DNA from: Monosiga brevicollis MX1
Taxonomy: Eukaryota > Opisthokonta > Choanoflagellata > Craspedida > Salpingoecidae
NCBI RefSeq assembly: GCF_000002865.3
Contig: NC_004309.1
Location: forward strand, 1 to 64,000
DNA: 64,000 bases
Direction of reading: 5' to 3'
In this document: piece by piece, positions 33,428 through 51,832 of the stretch
Layout: the number at the start of each line of letters is the position of its first letter
Position numbering within the stretch: the first letter of the stretch is position 1
The notes under the pieces: generated by a model
The model's database searches: none
Seen by the model: only the letters and a program-made list of their open reading frames with translations
Told to the model about the DNA's origin: nothing
Made by a program: the position numbers and the translations under genes

Positions 33428-33501
33428 GAGCCAGTAGCTCAGTTGGTTAGAGCTATCCCCTCATAAGGGAAGGGTCGGAGGTTCAAATCCTCCCTGGCTT
33501 A
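33428..33501 (+). tRNA. CAU tRNA: Met elongator or Ile(k2C-AU)
   Basis: Acceptor GAGCCAG/CTGGCTT. D-stem GCTC/GAGC with loop AGTTGGTTA. Anticodon stem TCCC/GGGA (outer pair A-A), loop CTCATAA, anticodon CAU. T-stem GGAGG/CCTCC; discriminator A. Its D-arm resembles bacterial tRNA-Ile2, whose C34 is changed to lysidine to read AUA. AUA is very common here and no other tRNA would read it if it means Ile, so an Ile role is plausible. Sequence alone does not settle which CAU tRNA does this. Confidence 0.85.
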
Positions 33502-34552
33502 ATTAATATAAAATATAAAAATAAGGTATATAGTGAGTATTCATTAATAAATAAAAATAATAAATAATTATTAAAATTATTGAAATTATTAAAATTATTA
33601 AAATTATTGAAATTATTAAAATTATTAAAATAATAAAAATTATTAAAATTATTAAAATTATTAAAATTATTAAAATTATTAAAATAATTAAAATTATAAA
33701 AATAATAACAAATTTTGCTGAAATTCTAATTAAGTAAATATTCAATAAAATATAATATAATAAATATGGTATATAGTTAGTATTTATTAATAAATAAAAA
33801 TAATAAATAATTATTAAAATTATTAAAATTATTAAAATTATTAAAATTATTAAAATTATTAAAATTATTAAAATAATTAAAATTATAAAAATATCAAGTT
33901 TGCTGAAATTCTAATTAAGTAAATATTCAATAAAATATAATATAATAAATATTCAATAAAATATAATATAATAAATATTCAATAAAATATAATATAATAA
34001 ATATGATATATAGTTAGTATTTATTAATAAATAAAAATAATAAAAATAATAAAAATTATTAAAATTATAAAAATATATTTAAAAATATAAAATATATAAT
34101 ATCAAGTTTGCTGAAATTCTAATTAAGTAAATATCCAATAAAATAATAAATAATATATTAAATAACTATATTAATGTTATATTTTAATATATTGTAGTAA
34201 TTATATTTAATATTATAGTAATTTATAGTTTATAATAGTAATAATAAGTATATAATAGTAATAATAAGTTTTGAGATATTTTTAATTTAAGAATAAAATA
34301 ATTAATTATTTTTATATTATAGTAATTTATAGTTTATAATAGTAATTAATAGTGTATAATAGTAATAATAAGTATATAATAGTAATAATAAATTTTGAGA
34401 TGTTTTTAGTTTAAAAATAAAATAATTAAATAAATAAATTTTATAAATTTTATAAAAAATAAAATAATAAAATAATATAATAATATAATAATATAATAAT
34501 ATAATAATATAATAATATAATAATATAATAATATAATAATATAATAATATAA
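33502..34552. repeat. Spacer between CAU tRNA and trnK: tandem arrays, TTTGCTGAAATT elements
   Basis: Three long copies of a mosaic unit: a TATATAGTTAGTATTTATTA-type segment, an AAATTATT tandem, then a TTTGCTGAAATTCTAATTAA element (about 33713, 33900, 34106). AGTATATAATAGTAATAATAA with TTTTGAGATGTTTTTAG follows at about 34230-34420. An 8-base AATAATAT array of about 11 copies (about 34465-34552) runs directly into trnK. Confidence 0.8.
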
Positions 34553-34624
34553 TGGTTCGTAGCTCAGAGGAAGAGCATCTAGCTTTTAACTAGAGGGTCG
34601 GGATTTCGAAACTCCTCGAACCAA
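34553..34624 (+). tRNA. trnK(uuu): tRNA-Lys(UUU)
   Basis: Acceptor TGGTTCG/CGAACCA. D-stem GCTC/GAGC with loop AGAGGAA. Anticodon stem TCTAG/CTAGA, loop CTTTTAA, anticodon UUU. The T-arm GGGAT/CTCCT has one mismatch. Discriminator A. The rps19 start follows after three bases, so tRNA cleavage could free the rps19 mRNA 5' end. Confidence 0.92.
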
Positions 34625-34627
34625 ATC

Positions 34628-34861
34628 ATGAGTAGAGCAATTTGAAAAGGAGTATGAAAATCAAATTTTATGTCAAATAAAAATACTAGAAATATTACCA
34701 TTACTCCTGAAGATGTAAATAAAAATATTAATATCGAAACAGGAAATAGTAAAAAATCAGTAAAAATAAATGTTACAATAAAACATATAGGACATAAAAC
34801 TGGTGAATTTGCGGTATCTAAAATACCTGCTGTTTACAAAAGAAAATCTAAACGAAAATAA
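34628..34861 (+). CDS. rps19: Ribosomal protein S19
   Basis: Small-subunit head protein (uS19). The 77-residue product starts MSRAIWKGVWKSNF, the usual mitochondrial S19 opening with TGA as Trp twice. It ends with the family signature IKHIGHKTGEFAVSK, then a basic tail. It is slightly shorter than bacterial S19 (about 92). The start is the first ATG after trnK, only three bases downstream, and there is no A-rich leader, unlike most genes here. It is followed by rps3, the conserved bacterial S10-operon order S19-(L22)-S3, with rpl14 and rpl5 next. Confidence 0.95.
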
Positions 34862-35305
34862 TATTAAATAATTATATTTATAATATATTATTTATTTATA
34901 ATATATTATTTATTTATAATATTTATTTATATATTATAATAATAATAATTCTTAAATTTATAATAATATATTAATTTATATACTTCATTATATATTTTTA
35001 TATATATTATAATAATAATAATTCTTAAAATTATAATAATATATTAATTTATATACTTCATTATATATTTTTATATATATATTATTAATAATAGTAAATT
35101 ATATTTATAATAGTATAGTGTACTATTTATTTAAACAATTCATATTACTAAAAATACATATTTTATAATATTTATATAATATTTATATAATATTTATTAA
35201 TTTAATATTTAAATATTTAATCATATTTATATTATATAAAAATAAAAATTATATAAATATAATAAATAAAATATAAAAATAGAATAAAATAAAAAATAAT
35301 AAAAA
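34862..35305. repeat. rps19-rps3 spacer with tandem duplication
   Basis: A unit of about 76 bases (ATATTATAATAATAATAATT to TATACTTCATTATATATTTT) is duplicated at about 34932 and 35008. The remainder is AT words plus the A-rich rps3 leader. rpl22, which bacteria carry here, is absent. Confidence 0.75.
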
Positions 35306-36115
35306 ATGGCAAAAAAAATAAATCCTAATAGGTTTAGATTAGGTTCTAAATTTTTATGATGATCAATTTCTTATTTAAATTTACAAAATAAAGGTTATAG
35401 AAAAATAGGTAGAGAATTATTACATAATGATTTATTAATTAGAAAATATATTGAAAATGTTAATAAATCATTTAATATATTAACTTCGGATATTGTTATA
35501 AGTAGAAAACCTTTATTAAAAAATAATTTAAATATTAATAAAAGATCGAATATATTTGATCAATTAATTAAAAATAATAAAAAATCAAATAAAAAATATA
35601 TTAATTATTGTAATTTATATTTTAATAATAATAATAACACAAATATAAATTTTAATAATTTTAATAATATTAATTCAAATTCTTATATAAATAATGAACA
35701 TATTGAAATATCTTATTTAATTAAATTATGTGATAATAATGTTGCCTCAAATAACCTATTATTAAATTTAGATAATAATAAATTTAAACAAATTAAACAA
35801 AATATTGAAAATAATTTATATTTAGATTTATTAAGAAAAATTAATTTTTATCAATTAAAAAATATATTTAAATATTCACAAATAATTTTCATTAAAAAAA
35901 TAAGTATAAATAATGTTAATTTATTAGTATATTATTTATTAAATGAAATTCTTAATAATATTAATCATATAAATTATAATATAAAATTAAATATTAAAGA
36001 AGCACCTAAAATCACCTCTAATAATAAATTATTAGCTAATTATATTTCTTTAGAATTATACCAAAAACCTAACCAACATAAATCTATATTATTAAAAACT
36101 TTAAGAAATTTATAA
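35306..36115 (+). CDS. rps3: Ribosomal protein S3
   Basis: Small-subunit mRNA-entry protein (uS3). The 269-residue product has the recognisable N-terminus MAKKINPNRFRLG with SKFLWWS, followed by GRELLHNDLLIRKYIENV. The middle is very Asn-rich. The C-terminal part is divergent and ends SILLKTLRNL. KH-domain motifs are hard to see, as often in protist mtDNA. Its place between rps19 and rpl14 supports the call. 35894-35949 is copied near 4079. A strong 3' hairpin follows. Confidence 0.9.
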
Positions 36116-36145
36116 ATTAATATTTATTTATTTAATTATTTTATT

Positions 36146-36196
36146 ATTTTCAGTTTATATATTTACAATTTATATTACAATATGTAAACTGAAAAT
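36146..36196 (+). terminator. rps3 3' hairpin
   Basis: ATTTTCAGTTTATATATT pairs with AATATGTAAACTGAAAAT (18 pairs, one G-U) around a 15-base loop, about 30 bases after the stop. It is among the strongest structures in the window. Confidence 0.7.
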
Positions 36197-37191
36197 ATTA
36201 CATTAATATATTCTAATATTATTTTTAATATATCAAAATAGTATAATAGGTATATAAATAATAAAAATAAATAAAAATAAAATTAAAAATAAAAATTTAT
36301 AAATATATATTTTATATAAAAATTCATTAAATAATCATTAGAGTAAATAATTAATAAAATATTAAAATAATAATTAATAAAATATTAAAATACTATAAAT
36401 AAAAGGAAAATAGTGCAATAAAATATATAATATAAAAATAATTAAATAATTAATTATAATAATAATTTATAAATAATTAATAAAATATAAAAATAATATA
36501 AAAATTATATAAAAATTATATAAAAATTATATAAAAATTATATAAAAATTATATAAAAATGCTGAAATAATTATTAGGTATATAATTAATAAAATAGTTT
36601 TGATATATTTTAATTAAATAAAAATTATATAAAAATGTTTCCTCAAAATTCTTATTTGGTATATAATTAATAAAATAGTTTTGATATATTTTAATATATT
36701 AAAATAATTAAATTATTATTAGGTATATAATTATATAAAATAGTTTTGATATATTTTAATTAAATAAAATAATAAAAATTAATAATAATTATATAAAATA
36801 AAAATTTATAAATATATATTTTATATAAAAATTCATTAAATAGTCATTAGAGTAAATAGTTAATAAAATAGTTAAAGATAAATAATTAATAAAATAGGAA
36901 AGATATATTAAAATAATTAAATTATTTATAGGTAAATAATTAATAAAATAGTTTTGATATATTTTAATAAAATAAAATAATTAAAATAAAATAATTAAAA
37001 TTAATAATAATTATATAAAATAGTTTTGATATATTTTAATTAAATAAATATAATAAAAATAAAATAATTAAAATTAATAATAATTATATAAAATAGTTTT
37101 GATATATTTTAATTAAATAAAATAATTAAAATTAATAATAAAAATAAAATAAAAATAAAAAAACAAATAAAAAATTAAAAAATAATAAAAA
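36197..37191. repeat. rps3-rpl14 spacer, six copies of a family A variant
   Basis: GGTATATAATTAATAAAATA followed by GTTTTGATATATTTTAAT recurs at about 36590, 36658, 36720, 36928, 37015 and 37080. TATAAATATATATTTTATAT then AAAAATTCATTAAAT is duplicated at about 36297 and 36810. No gene. Confidence 0.8.
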
Positions 37192-37728
37192 ATGATAGGT
37201 TTATTAAGTAAAGTTAATATCATTGATAATAGTGGAGGATTAGAAGGTAAATGTATTAAAATAATAAAACCTAAAAGTACTAAATCGGGTAGAAAACAAA
37301 GATTAGCTAAAGTTGGAGATGTTATATTAGTAACTATAACTAAAACTTTACCTTTATCATCTACATCATTATCAAATACAACACAAAAAAATAAAAATTT
37401 AAAAGGAAGTATATATAAAGCATTAATAGTAAGAACAAAAATAGAATCAAATAAACAAATTATATATTCTAAAAAACCTACTACAAATTATTTAAATATA
37501 CAAAATTTTTATAATAATGAAATAACACAAAACTCATTATTTAAACCATATAATTATAAAAATAAAGTCGATACTGGAGTTAGAAACAAATTTGATGATA
37601 ATTCTGTAGTTTTAATTAATATTAAAAATAATGATTATACTCCTATTGGTACTAGAATTAAAGGTCCTATTTGTAAAAGTATTCGAAAAAGAAAAGGTTG
37701 TACTAAAATCGTTTCTATTACTAAATAA
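37192..37728 (+). CDS. rpl14: Ribosomal protein L14
   Basis: Large-subunit protein at the intersubunit bridge (uL14). It has the N-terminal signature SKVNIIDNSGGLEGKCIKI and GRKQRLAKVGDVILVTITK. The C-terminal signature is KFDDNSVVLINIKNNDYTP with GTRIKGPICKSIRKR. 178 residues against about 122 in bacteria; an insertion of about 55 residues (roughly 84-138, Asn/Tyr/Lys-rich) lies between ALIVRTK and KFDDNSVVL. Both flanks are in frame, and there is no sign of an intron. Confidence 0.95.
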   Translation: MIGLLSKVNIIDNSGGLEGKCIKIIKPKSTKSGRKQRLAKVGDVILVTITKTLPLSSTSLSNTTQKNKNLKGSIYKALIVRTKIESNKQIIYSKKPTTNYLNIQNFYNNEITQNSLFKPYNYKNKVDTGVRNKFDDNSVVLINIKNNDYTPIGTRIKGPICKSIRKRKGCTKIVSITK

Positions 37729-38108
37729 TATTATATTTTAATATTTATTTTTATAATATTATATTTTAATATTATATTATATTTTAATATTTATTTTTAT
37801 AATATTATATTTTTAAATAAATTATATTTTAATATTTATTTTTATAATATTATATTTTTAAATAATATTATATTTTAATATTATATTATATTTTAATATT
37901 TATTTTTATAATATTATATTTTTAAATAAATTATATTTTAATATTTATTTTTATAATATTATATTTTTAAATAATATTATATTTTAATATTATAATATTT
38001 AGTATTTTTTTTATATAATTATAATTATATAAATTAATTAAATTATTATGAAATAATATAAATTATATTATTTTTTATAAAAAAAAATAAAAACAAATTA
38101 AATAAAAA
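37729..38108. repeat. rpl14-rpl5 spacer, tandem repeats
   Basis: A unit of about 45 bases (TTTTAATATTTATTTTTATA then ATATTATATTTTTAAATAA) is repeated about five times at 37733-37995. The A-rich rpl5 leader follows. No clear rpl14 hairpin. Confidence 0.75.
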
Positions 38109-38945
38109 ATGTATTATAAAGAATTGGTAAAAAATCGAAATAGATTATTAACAAATGATTTAATAATAAAATTTCCTTTAATATCACCAGATAAAAAACA
38201 ATTCAAACATATTAAAAGTATTGAAATAATATCTAATTTAGATAATAAGCCATATAAAGAATTAGATAAAACGAGATCAAAATTAAGAATATTTACAACA
38301 TATTTTATGTTATCTCGAATTTTTACTCAATTACCGACATTTATAAAAGCTAAAAAATCTGTAGCTAATTTTAATGTTAGAGAAGGTATGGAAGTAGGAG
38401 TTAAATTAAATTTAAGGGATAAAAATATGGAAAGATGATTAAAAAAATGATTAGTATTATTATCTTCTAATTCAATTATTTCTTCTTCCCCTTTAAAAGA
38501 GAATAAATATAAATTTGATAAAACATTTGATATACAAAAAGATTTTTCTTTATCTAATATATTCGCTATACAACCATATAATGGTTTTTTATGAAATTTT
38601 AAAAATATTATTGAAAATATCCAAAAAGATTACAAAATAGATAATAAAATGGAAAGTAATATTAATGATAATAATTTATCTAATTTATATAAATTAAAAT
38701 TTTATAATAATAATACTTTATCAATAATATCTAATTTTTATCCTAATTTTTCCTCTAATTATCAGTTTAATAAAGATTTATTAATTAATTCTAATAATAG
38801 AGAATCTCTTACTTTTCATTTAAAAACTATACCATTAAATACTGGACTTCATATTAGAGTAAAATTTAATCATATATATAATAAGCAATATAATAAAGAT
38901 TATAAGAATTTTATTCTTTCTTATTATTTAATTCCTTCTTTTTAA
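38109..38945 (+). CDS. rpl5: Ribosomal protein L5
   Basis: Large-subunit protein of the central protuberance (uL5). The diagnostic block is TFIKAKKSVANFNVREGMEV, then GVKLNLRDKNMERWL (residues about 77-111, the TxAKKSIAxFKxREGxxxG motif). A TGA pair there (MERWLKKWL) is Trp. The product is 278 residues against about 180; the excess is Asn/Ser-rich sequence at about 120-230. The C-terminal block LTFHLKTIPLNTGLHIRVKF may be the end of the L5 fold. A GC-rich 3' hairpin follows. Confidence 0.92.
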
Positions 38946-38969
38946 GAATAAATTAATAATATTTATATT

Positions 38970-39014
38970 TTTACCGTGGATATATTATATATTTTTATAT
39001 ATTTCCGCGGTTAA
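38970..39014 (+). terminator. rpl5 3' hairpin
   Basis: ACCGTGGA pairs with TCCGCGGT (one G-U) and the stem extends through TATAT/ATATA across about 20 bases. The CCGTGG/CCGCGG pair is the most GC-rich spacer helix in this half of the window. Confidence 0.65.
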
Positions 39015-40698
39015 TATTTATCAAATTTATTTTATTTTTATATTATTTTTTATTTTTTAAATTATATTTTTTATAAATTTTTATTTTTTTTAATTTTTTA
39101 TTTTATATTATTTATTCCATTATATACTATAAACTTTTTATATTAATTATATTTTTTATAAATTAATATTTTGTTATATTTATCCTTTAAAAATAAAGGA
39201 AATAATTTACTTTATTATAAACTATAAATTTAAAAGATTTATATTTTAATTATTATTTACTTTATTATAAACTATAAATTTAAAAGATTTATATTTTAAT
39301 TATTATTTACTTAATTAATATTTTAATTATTATTTACTTAATTAATATTTTAATTATTATTTACTTAATTAATATTTTAATTATTATTTACTTTATTAAT
39401 ATTTCAGTAAATAGGAGCAAATTATTAATTTTAATTTATTTTTATTTATTAAATTTATCAAAATTCTTTATTTTATTATATACTATAAATTTATAGAGTT
39501 ATATTTAAATTATTATTTACTTTATTATAATTTATTAATTTTAATTTTTTATAAATTTTAATTTTAATTTATTCAATTTATCAAAATTCTTTACTCTATA
39601 ATAATTAATAAATTTGAAAGATTTATATTTTAATTATTATTTACTTTATTCATATTTCAGCAAATAATTTACTTTATTATAAACTATAAATTTAAAAGAT
39701 TTATATTTTAATTATTATTTACTTTATTATAATTTATTAATTTTAATTTTTTATAAATTTTAATTTTAATTTATTAAATTTATCAAAATTCTTTACTTTA
39801 TTATAATTAATAAATTTGAAAGATTTATATTTTAATTATTATTTACTTTATTATAATTTATAAATTTGAAAATAATAAAATTATATTTTTTATAAATTTT
39901 AATTTTTTATAAATTTTAATTTTAATTTATTCAATTTATCAAAATTCTTTACTTTATTATAATTAATAAATTTGAAAATAATAAAATTAATATTTTTTGT
40001 ATTTAATTTTGTTTATTAATTATATATTTAATAAGAGTTTATAGATAATTAATAAAAGGAGAATAATTTGATAATTTAAATTATTTTAATAATTTTTATA
40101 AAATTTTTATTTTTTTATAATTTTATTTTATTTAATTATAAATCTATTAATAATTTTATGGAAACAAATATGAATAAATATTTATTTTAATAATTATTAT
40201 TAATTTTTATTATTTTATTTTATTAAAATATATCAAAACTATTTTATTGATTATACCCCTATTAATTTTATATGAATAAATATTTATTTTAATAATTTTT
40301 ATTTTTTATAATTTGATATTATTTATTTAATTATATACCTATTTATAATTTCAGCAAATATGAATAAATATTTATTTTAATAATTTTTATAAAATTTTTA
40401 TTTTAATAATTTTTATTTTTTATAATTTTATATTATTTATTTAATTATATATCTATTTATAATTTTATGGAAACAAATATGAATAAATATTTATTTTAAT
40501 ATTTTTTATTTTTTATAATTTTATATTATTTACTTTATAATTAACTGTTAATATTTAATTTATTTTTATAATAAAAAATACCTTATCAATTATTTAATAA
40601 TATTTAAATATTTATAATATTTTCTAATATAAAATTAGAAATTACTCTAATTTCTTAACTTATTAAACTATATTCTCATTTTATTTGTTCAAAAATAT
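39015..40698. repeat. rpl5-trnM spacer, family A and B repeats in reverse orientation
   Basis: Here the dispersed elements run mostly as reverse complements: TTTATTATAAACTATAAATT followed by TAAAAGATTTATATTTTAAT at about 39211, 39259 and 39672. TTTATCAAAATTCTTTA-type ends lie at about 39457, 39580, 39780 and 39940. ATTTCAGCAAAT words lie at about 39650 and 40348. CTTTAAAAATAAAGGAAAT is at 39184. TTATGGAAACAAATATGAAT is repeated at about 40155 and 40465. No gene. Confidence 0.8.
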
Positions 40699-40773
40699 AG
40701 CAGAGTTAACAAACGGTTTTGTTCCCAGGCTCATGACCTAGTGGTTAAGGTGGTTCGACTCCCCTCTCTGCAA
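40699..40773 (+). tRNA. trnfM(cau): tRNA-Met(CAU), probable initiator
   Basis: Acceptor AGCAGAG/CTCTGCA leaves A1-A72 unpaired, the hallmark of initiator tRNAs. D-arm AACA..TGTT. Anticodon stem CCAGG/CCTAG with GG-CC next to the loop CTCATGA, anticodon CAU. The T-stem GGTGG/CCCCT has one mismatch. The other two CAU tRNAs have paired 1-72 positions. Confidence 0.85.
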
Positions 40774-41069
40774 TATAGGAAAATTAATTATTCTTTATTT
40801 ATATTTTTTAATTTTTATAAAAAATTTATTTTATTAAAATTATTAAAATTATTTAATTAAAATTATTTAATTAAAATTATTTAATTAAAATTATTTAATT
40901 ATTTTTTTATATTTTTTAATTTTTATAAAAAATTTATTTTATTAAAATTATTAAAATCATTTATTCAAATAATGGTTAAAATTAATGTAGAAAGGTTTAA
41001 TATATTTTATATATTTTATATATAACATAATTAATATTAATTTTTAGGTTCAATTCCTAAAACTACAAT
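40774..41069. pseudogene. trnfM-cox2 spacer with tRNA-like remnant
   Basis: After ATTTAATTAAAATT tandems, positions about 40992-41069 hold TGTAG at the left and a perfect T-arm TTAGG-TTCAATT-CCTAA then AACTACA at the right, so the acceptor pairs five of seven. The part between is AT-only with no convincing D-arm or anticodon. It may be a decayed tRNA or a tRNA-like processing signal at the cox2 5' end, which begins two bases later. Confidence 0.45.
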
Positions 41070-41840
41070 ATGTTAAAAAAATTAATTATAAATAATGATT
41101 TTCCTGTTCCAGGACAATTAAGTTTTCAAGATCCTGCTAGTCCAGTATTTGAAGAAATTATAAATTTCCATAATTATGTATTTGTTTATATGACTTTTAT
41201 ATTTTTTGGAGTATTTTGAATATTAATCGAATTATTAAGAAATTTTAATAAAGTAAATAGGTTTATTTCACATAAATTTATGATTCATGGTACTTTAATT
41301 GAATTAATATGAACAGTTACACCAGCTTTAGTATTAGTAGGTATAGCTTTTCCTTCATTTAAATTATTATATTTAATGGATGAAGTAATTGATCCAGCTA
41401 TTACTATTAAAGTAGTAGGTCATCAATGATATTGAAGTTATGAATACAGTGATTATGTATCTTCTGATGATCAAGAAAGTACTATAGCTTTTGATTCTTA
41501 TATGGTACCTGAAGATGATTTAGAATTAGGTGATTTAAGATTATTAGAAGTTGATAATAGAGTAGTATTACCAAAAAATACTCATGTTAGAGTAATAGTA
41601 ACATCAGCAGATGTAATTCATTCTTGAGCTGTACCTTCATTAGGAGTAAAAATAGATGCTATACCAGGAAGATTAAATCAAACAAGTTTTTTAGCTTATA
41701 GAAATGGTGTATTTTATGGACAATGTAGTGAAATATGTGGTATTGGACATTCAGTAATGCCTATTGCTATTGAAGTAGTTGATTTAGAAAATTACTGTAC
41801 TTATATAGACAATTTAATTCAAGAAGCTAGAGAAGAATAA
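41070..41840 (+). CDS. cox2: Cytochrome c oxidase subunit 2
   Basis: Complex IV subunit that accepts electrons from cytochrome c through the binuclear CuA centre. The 256-residue product has two N-terminal membrane helices followed by a cupredoxin domain. VGHQWYWSYEY is at residues 117-126. The CuA ligands H184, C219, E221, C223, H227 and M230 are all present (in SADVIHSW and [14 protein letters not shown]). Start [20 protein letters not shown]. There is no A-rich leader; a tRNA-like element directly precedes it. A strong 3' hairpin follows. Confidence 0.97.
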
Positions 41841-41968
41841 TTTTATTATTAAAATATTCTTATAAATTTAAAAATTATATATTTTTAATTTAATTTTATT
41901 ATTTTTTATAAAGTATTTTTATAATTTTATAAGTTTATTATCAATAATTTTTCTCATTATTATTATAG

Positions 41969-42044
41969 AGTAAACTCCTTATTACATTAATTTTTATTAT
42001 AATTCATTATTATTATAATTCATTATTGTAGTAAGGAGTTTACT
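41969..42044 (+). terminator. cox2 3' hairpin
   Basis: AGTAAACTCCTTATTACA pairs with TGTAGTAAGGAGTTTACT: 18 pairs with one G-U. The loop of 40 bases itself contains a repeated TTATAATTCATTATTAT. Confidence 0.7.
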
Positions 42045-43740
42045 TTATTTTTATTTGTTATTAAGCAGGTTAATTTACTGTTTATATTGCAATTATAATT
42101 ATTAGAATAATTTAATATAAAATAATAAAATTATATTAAATTTATAATTTATAAAATAAATAAAAATAATATAAAAATTATATAATAAAAGGGAAATAAT
42201 ATTTAAGTATATATTCGAATTAAGAATTTTGATAAATTTAATAAATAAAAATAATAACCATAATTTGTAGTATATAATAGAATAAATAATTTATTGAAAG
42301 ATAAATTTAATAAATAAAAATAATATAAAAATGTTTTCTTAAAACAATATTAGGGTTTATATTCCAATTAATAATTTTGATAAATTTAATAAATAAAAAT
42401 AAATTAAAAATTATATAAAAATGTTTTCTTAAAACAATATTTTGGTTTATACTCCAATTAATAATTTTGAGGATAAATTAAATAAATTAAAATAAATTAA
42501 AATAAATTAAAATAAATTAAAATAAATTAAAATTAAAATTTATAATTTAATAAAATAAATTAAAATAAATTAAAACTATAACTCTTTCCTAATTTGTAGT
42601 ATATAATAAAATAAAGAATTTTTAAAATAAATTTAATAATATAAAAATTATATAAAAATAAATAAAATAAATAAAATAATAAAAATAAATTCAAATTATA
42701 ACCATAATTTATAGTATATATTTGAATAAAGAATTTTGATAAATTTAATAAATAAAAAAATATAAAAATTATATAAATATGTTAATATTCAATAAAATAA
42801 AGATAAAATAATAAAAGGATAAAATATATTATAAAAAATAAATAAAATTAATAAAAATAATATAAAAATTATATAAAAATAAATAAAATAAATAAAATAA
42901 ATTAAATAAATTAATAATAATTAATAAATTAATAAGTAAATAATAAAATAATTATTTGGTATATAATTAATAAAATAGTTAATATATATATAAATAAATA
43001 AAAATTAATTAAAAATAAATTAAAATAAATAAAAAAAGGATAATAATAAAAGGATAATAATAAAAGGATAATAATAAAAGGAGACAAATTTATGTAATAT
43101 AATAGAGTAAAGAATTTTGATAGGTTTAATAAATTAAAATAAATTAAAATTAATAATTTAATAATTTAATAAAATAAATTAAAATTATAACTCTATACAT
43201 TTATAGTATATAATAAAATTAATAATTTTGATAAATTTAATAAATAAAAATAAATTAAAATTAATAATTTAATAATTTAATAAAATAAATTAAAATTATA
43301 ACTCTATACATTTATAGTATATAATAAAATTAATAATTTTGATAAATTTAATAAATTTAAATTATAACTCTATACATTTATAGTTTATATTCGAATTACA
43401 AATTTTGATAAATTGAATAAATTAAAATTAAAAATTAAAAATATCAAATAAAATAATATAAAAATTATATAAATATGTTTGAACAAAATTCATCAAATAA
43501 AATCAATTATAAAATGAATAAATATTAAATTGGTATATAATTAAATAAATTTAAATTATAAAAAATATAAAATAATATAAAAATAATATAAAAATTATAT
43601 AAATATTGTTTAAATAATAATTTTAAAAATATAGTTAAAAAATTAGTAGGAATATAATTAAATAAATAAAAATTATAAAAAATATAAAATTTAATTTATA
43701 ATTAAACTTTTATTAAAGTTAAAAGTCTTTCATAAAAGAT
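42045..43740. repeat. cox2-cox1 spacer, dense dispersed repeats
   Basis: TTATAGTATATAATAAAATT followed by AATAATTTTGATAAATTTAA recurs about ten times (near 42265, 42600, 42712, 43195, 43312 and others). AAATTAAAATA tandems lie at 42485-42540. An AAGGATAATAATAA unit is repeated four times at 43025-43080. AAATTCATCAAATAAAATCA then ATTATAAAATGAATAAATAT at about 43487-43526 recurs at about 52051. The final 35 bases before cox1 (TTTTATTAAAGTTAAAAGTC) differ from other leaders. Confidence 0.8.
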
Positions 43741-44132
43741 ATGAGTTGATTAACAAGATGAGTTTTTTCTACTAACCATAAAGATATTGGAGTATTATAC
43801 TTTATCTTTGGTAGTTTTAGTGGATTTTTAGGGACAGCTATGTCTGTGATTATTAGAATGGAATTAAGTATTCCTGGTAGTCCCTTTTTAGCTGGAGATT
43901 CACACTTATATAATGTTATCGTAACTGCCCATGCTTTTTTGATGATTTTTTTTTTGGTGATGCCTTTCTTAATGGGAGGGTTTGGTAATTTCTTTGTTCC
44001 TTTAATGATTGGAGCTCCTGATATGAGTTTCCCTAGAATGAACAATATAAGTTTTTGATTATTACCACCATCATTAATTTTATTAGTAGCTTCTTCATTA
44101 GTTGAAGGAGGAGCAGGTACTGGTTGAACGGT
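43741..44132 (+). CDS. cox1: Cytochrome c oxidase subunit 1, exon 1
   Basis: Catalytic subunit of complex IV. Four exons (43741-44132, 46130-46463, 48972-49058, 50787-51578) give 534 residues. Exon 1 encodes [17 protein letters not shown] and the first helices. H64 in VTAHAFLM is a heme a ligand. It ends in GAGTGWTV, two bases into the Val codon. Junctions follow the group I rule (exon ends T, intron ends G) and rebuild GWTVYPPLSS. Exon GC content is higher than in most genes here. Confidence 0.97.
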
Positions 44133-51578
<7,446 letters not shown>

Positions 51579-51802
51579 TTTAATTAGTTTAATTAATTTA
51601 ATTTATTTAATTTATTTAATTTATTTAATTTATTTAATTTATTTAATTTATTTAATTTATTTAATTTATTTAATTAATTTAATAACTTTTTAGTTTTTGA
51701 TTTTAGAATATATACTTTAAAAATAAGTATTACTATTTAAATTTTAATTATAACATTAAACTTTCTTTATAAATAACATTAATTAGTTATTTATTATAAT
51801 TT

Positions 51803-51832
51803 ATTTCCCTGTAAATAATTTACAGGGGAATA
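51803..51832 (+). terminator. cox1 3' hairpin
   Basis: TTTCCCTGTAAAT faces ATTTACAGGGGAA, 10 or more pairs with one G-U and a very short loop, about 225 bases after the stop. TTTAATTTAA tandems lie between. Confidence 0.65.

Noticed and set aside
33503-33745. 80-codon minus-strand frame of repeated ILIILII
   Set aside because: Translation of an AAATTATT tandem array.
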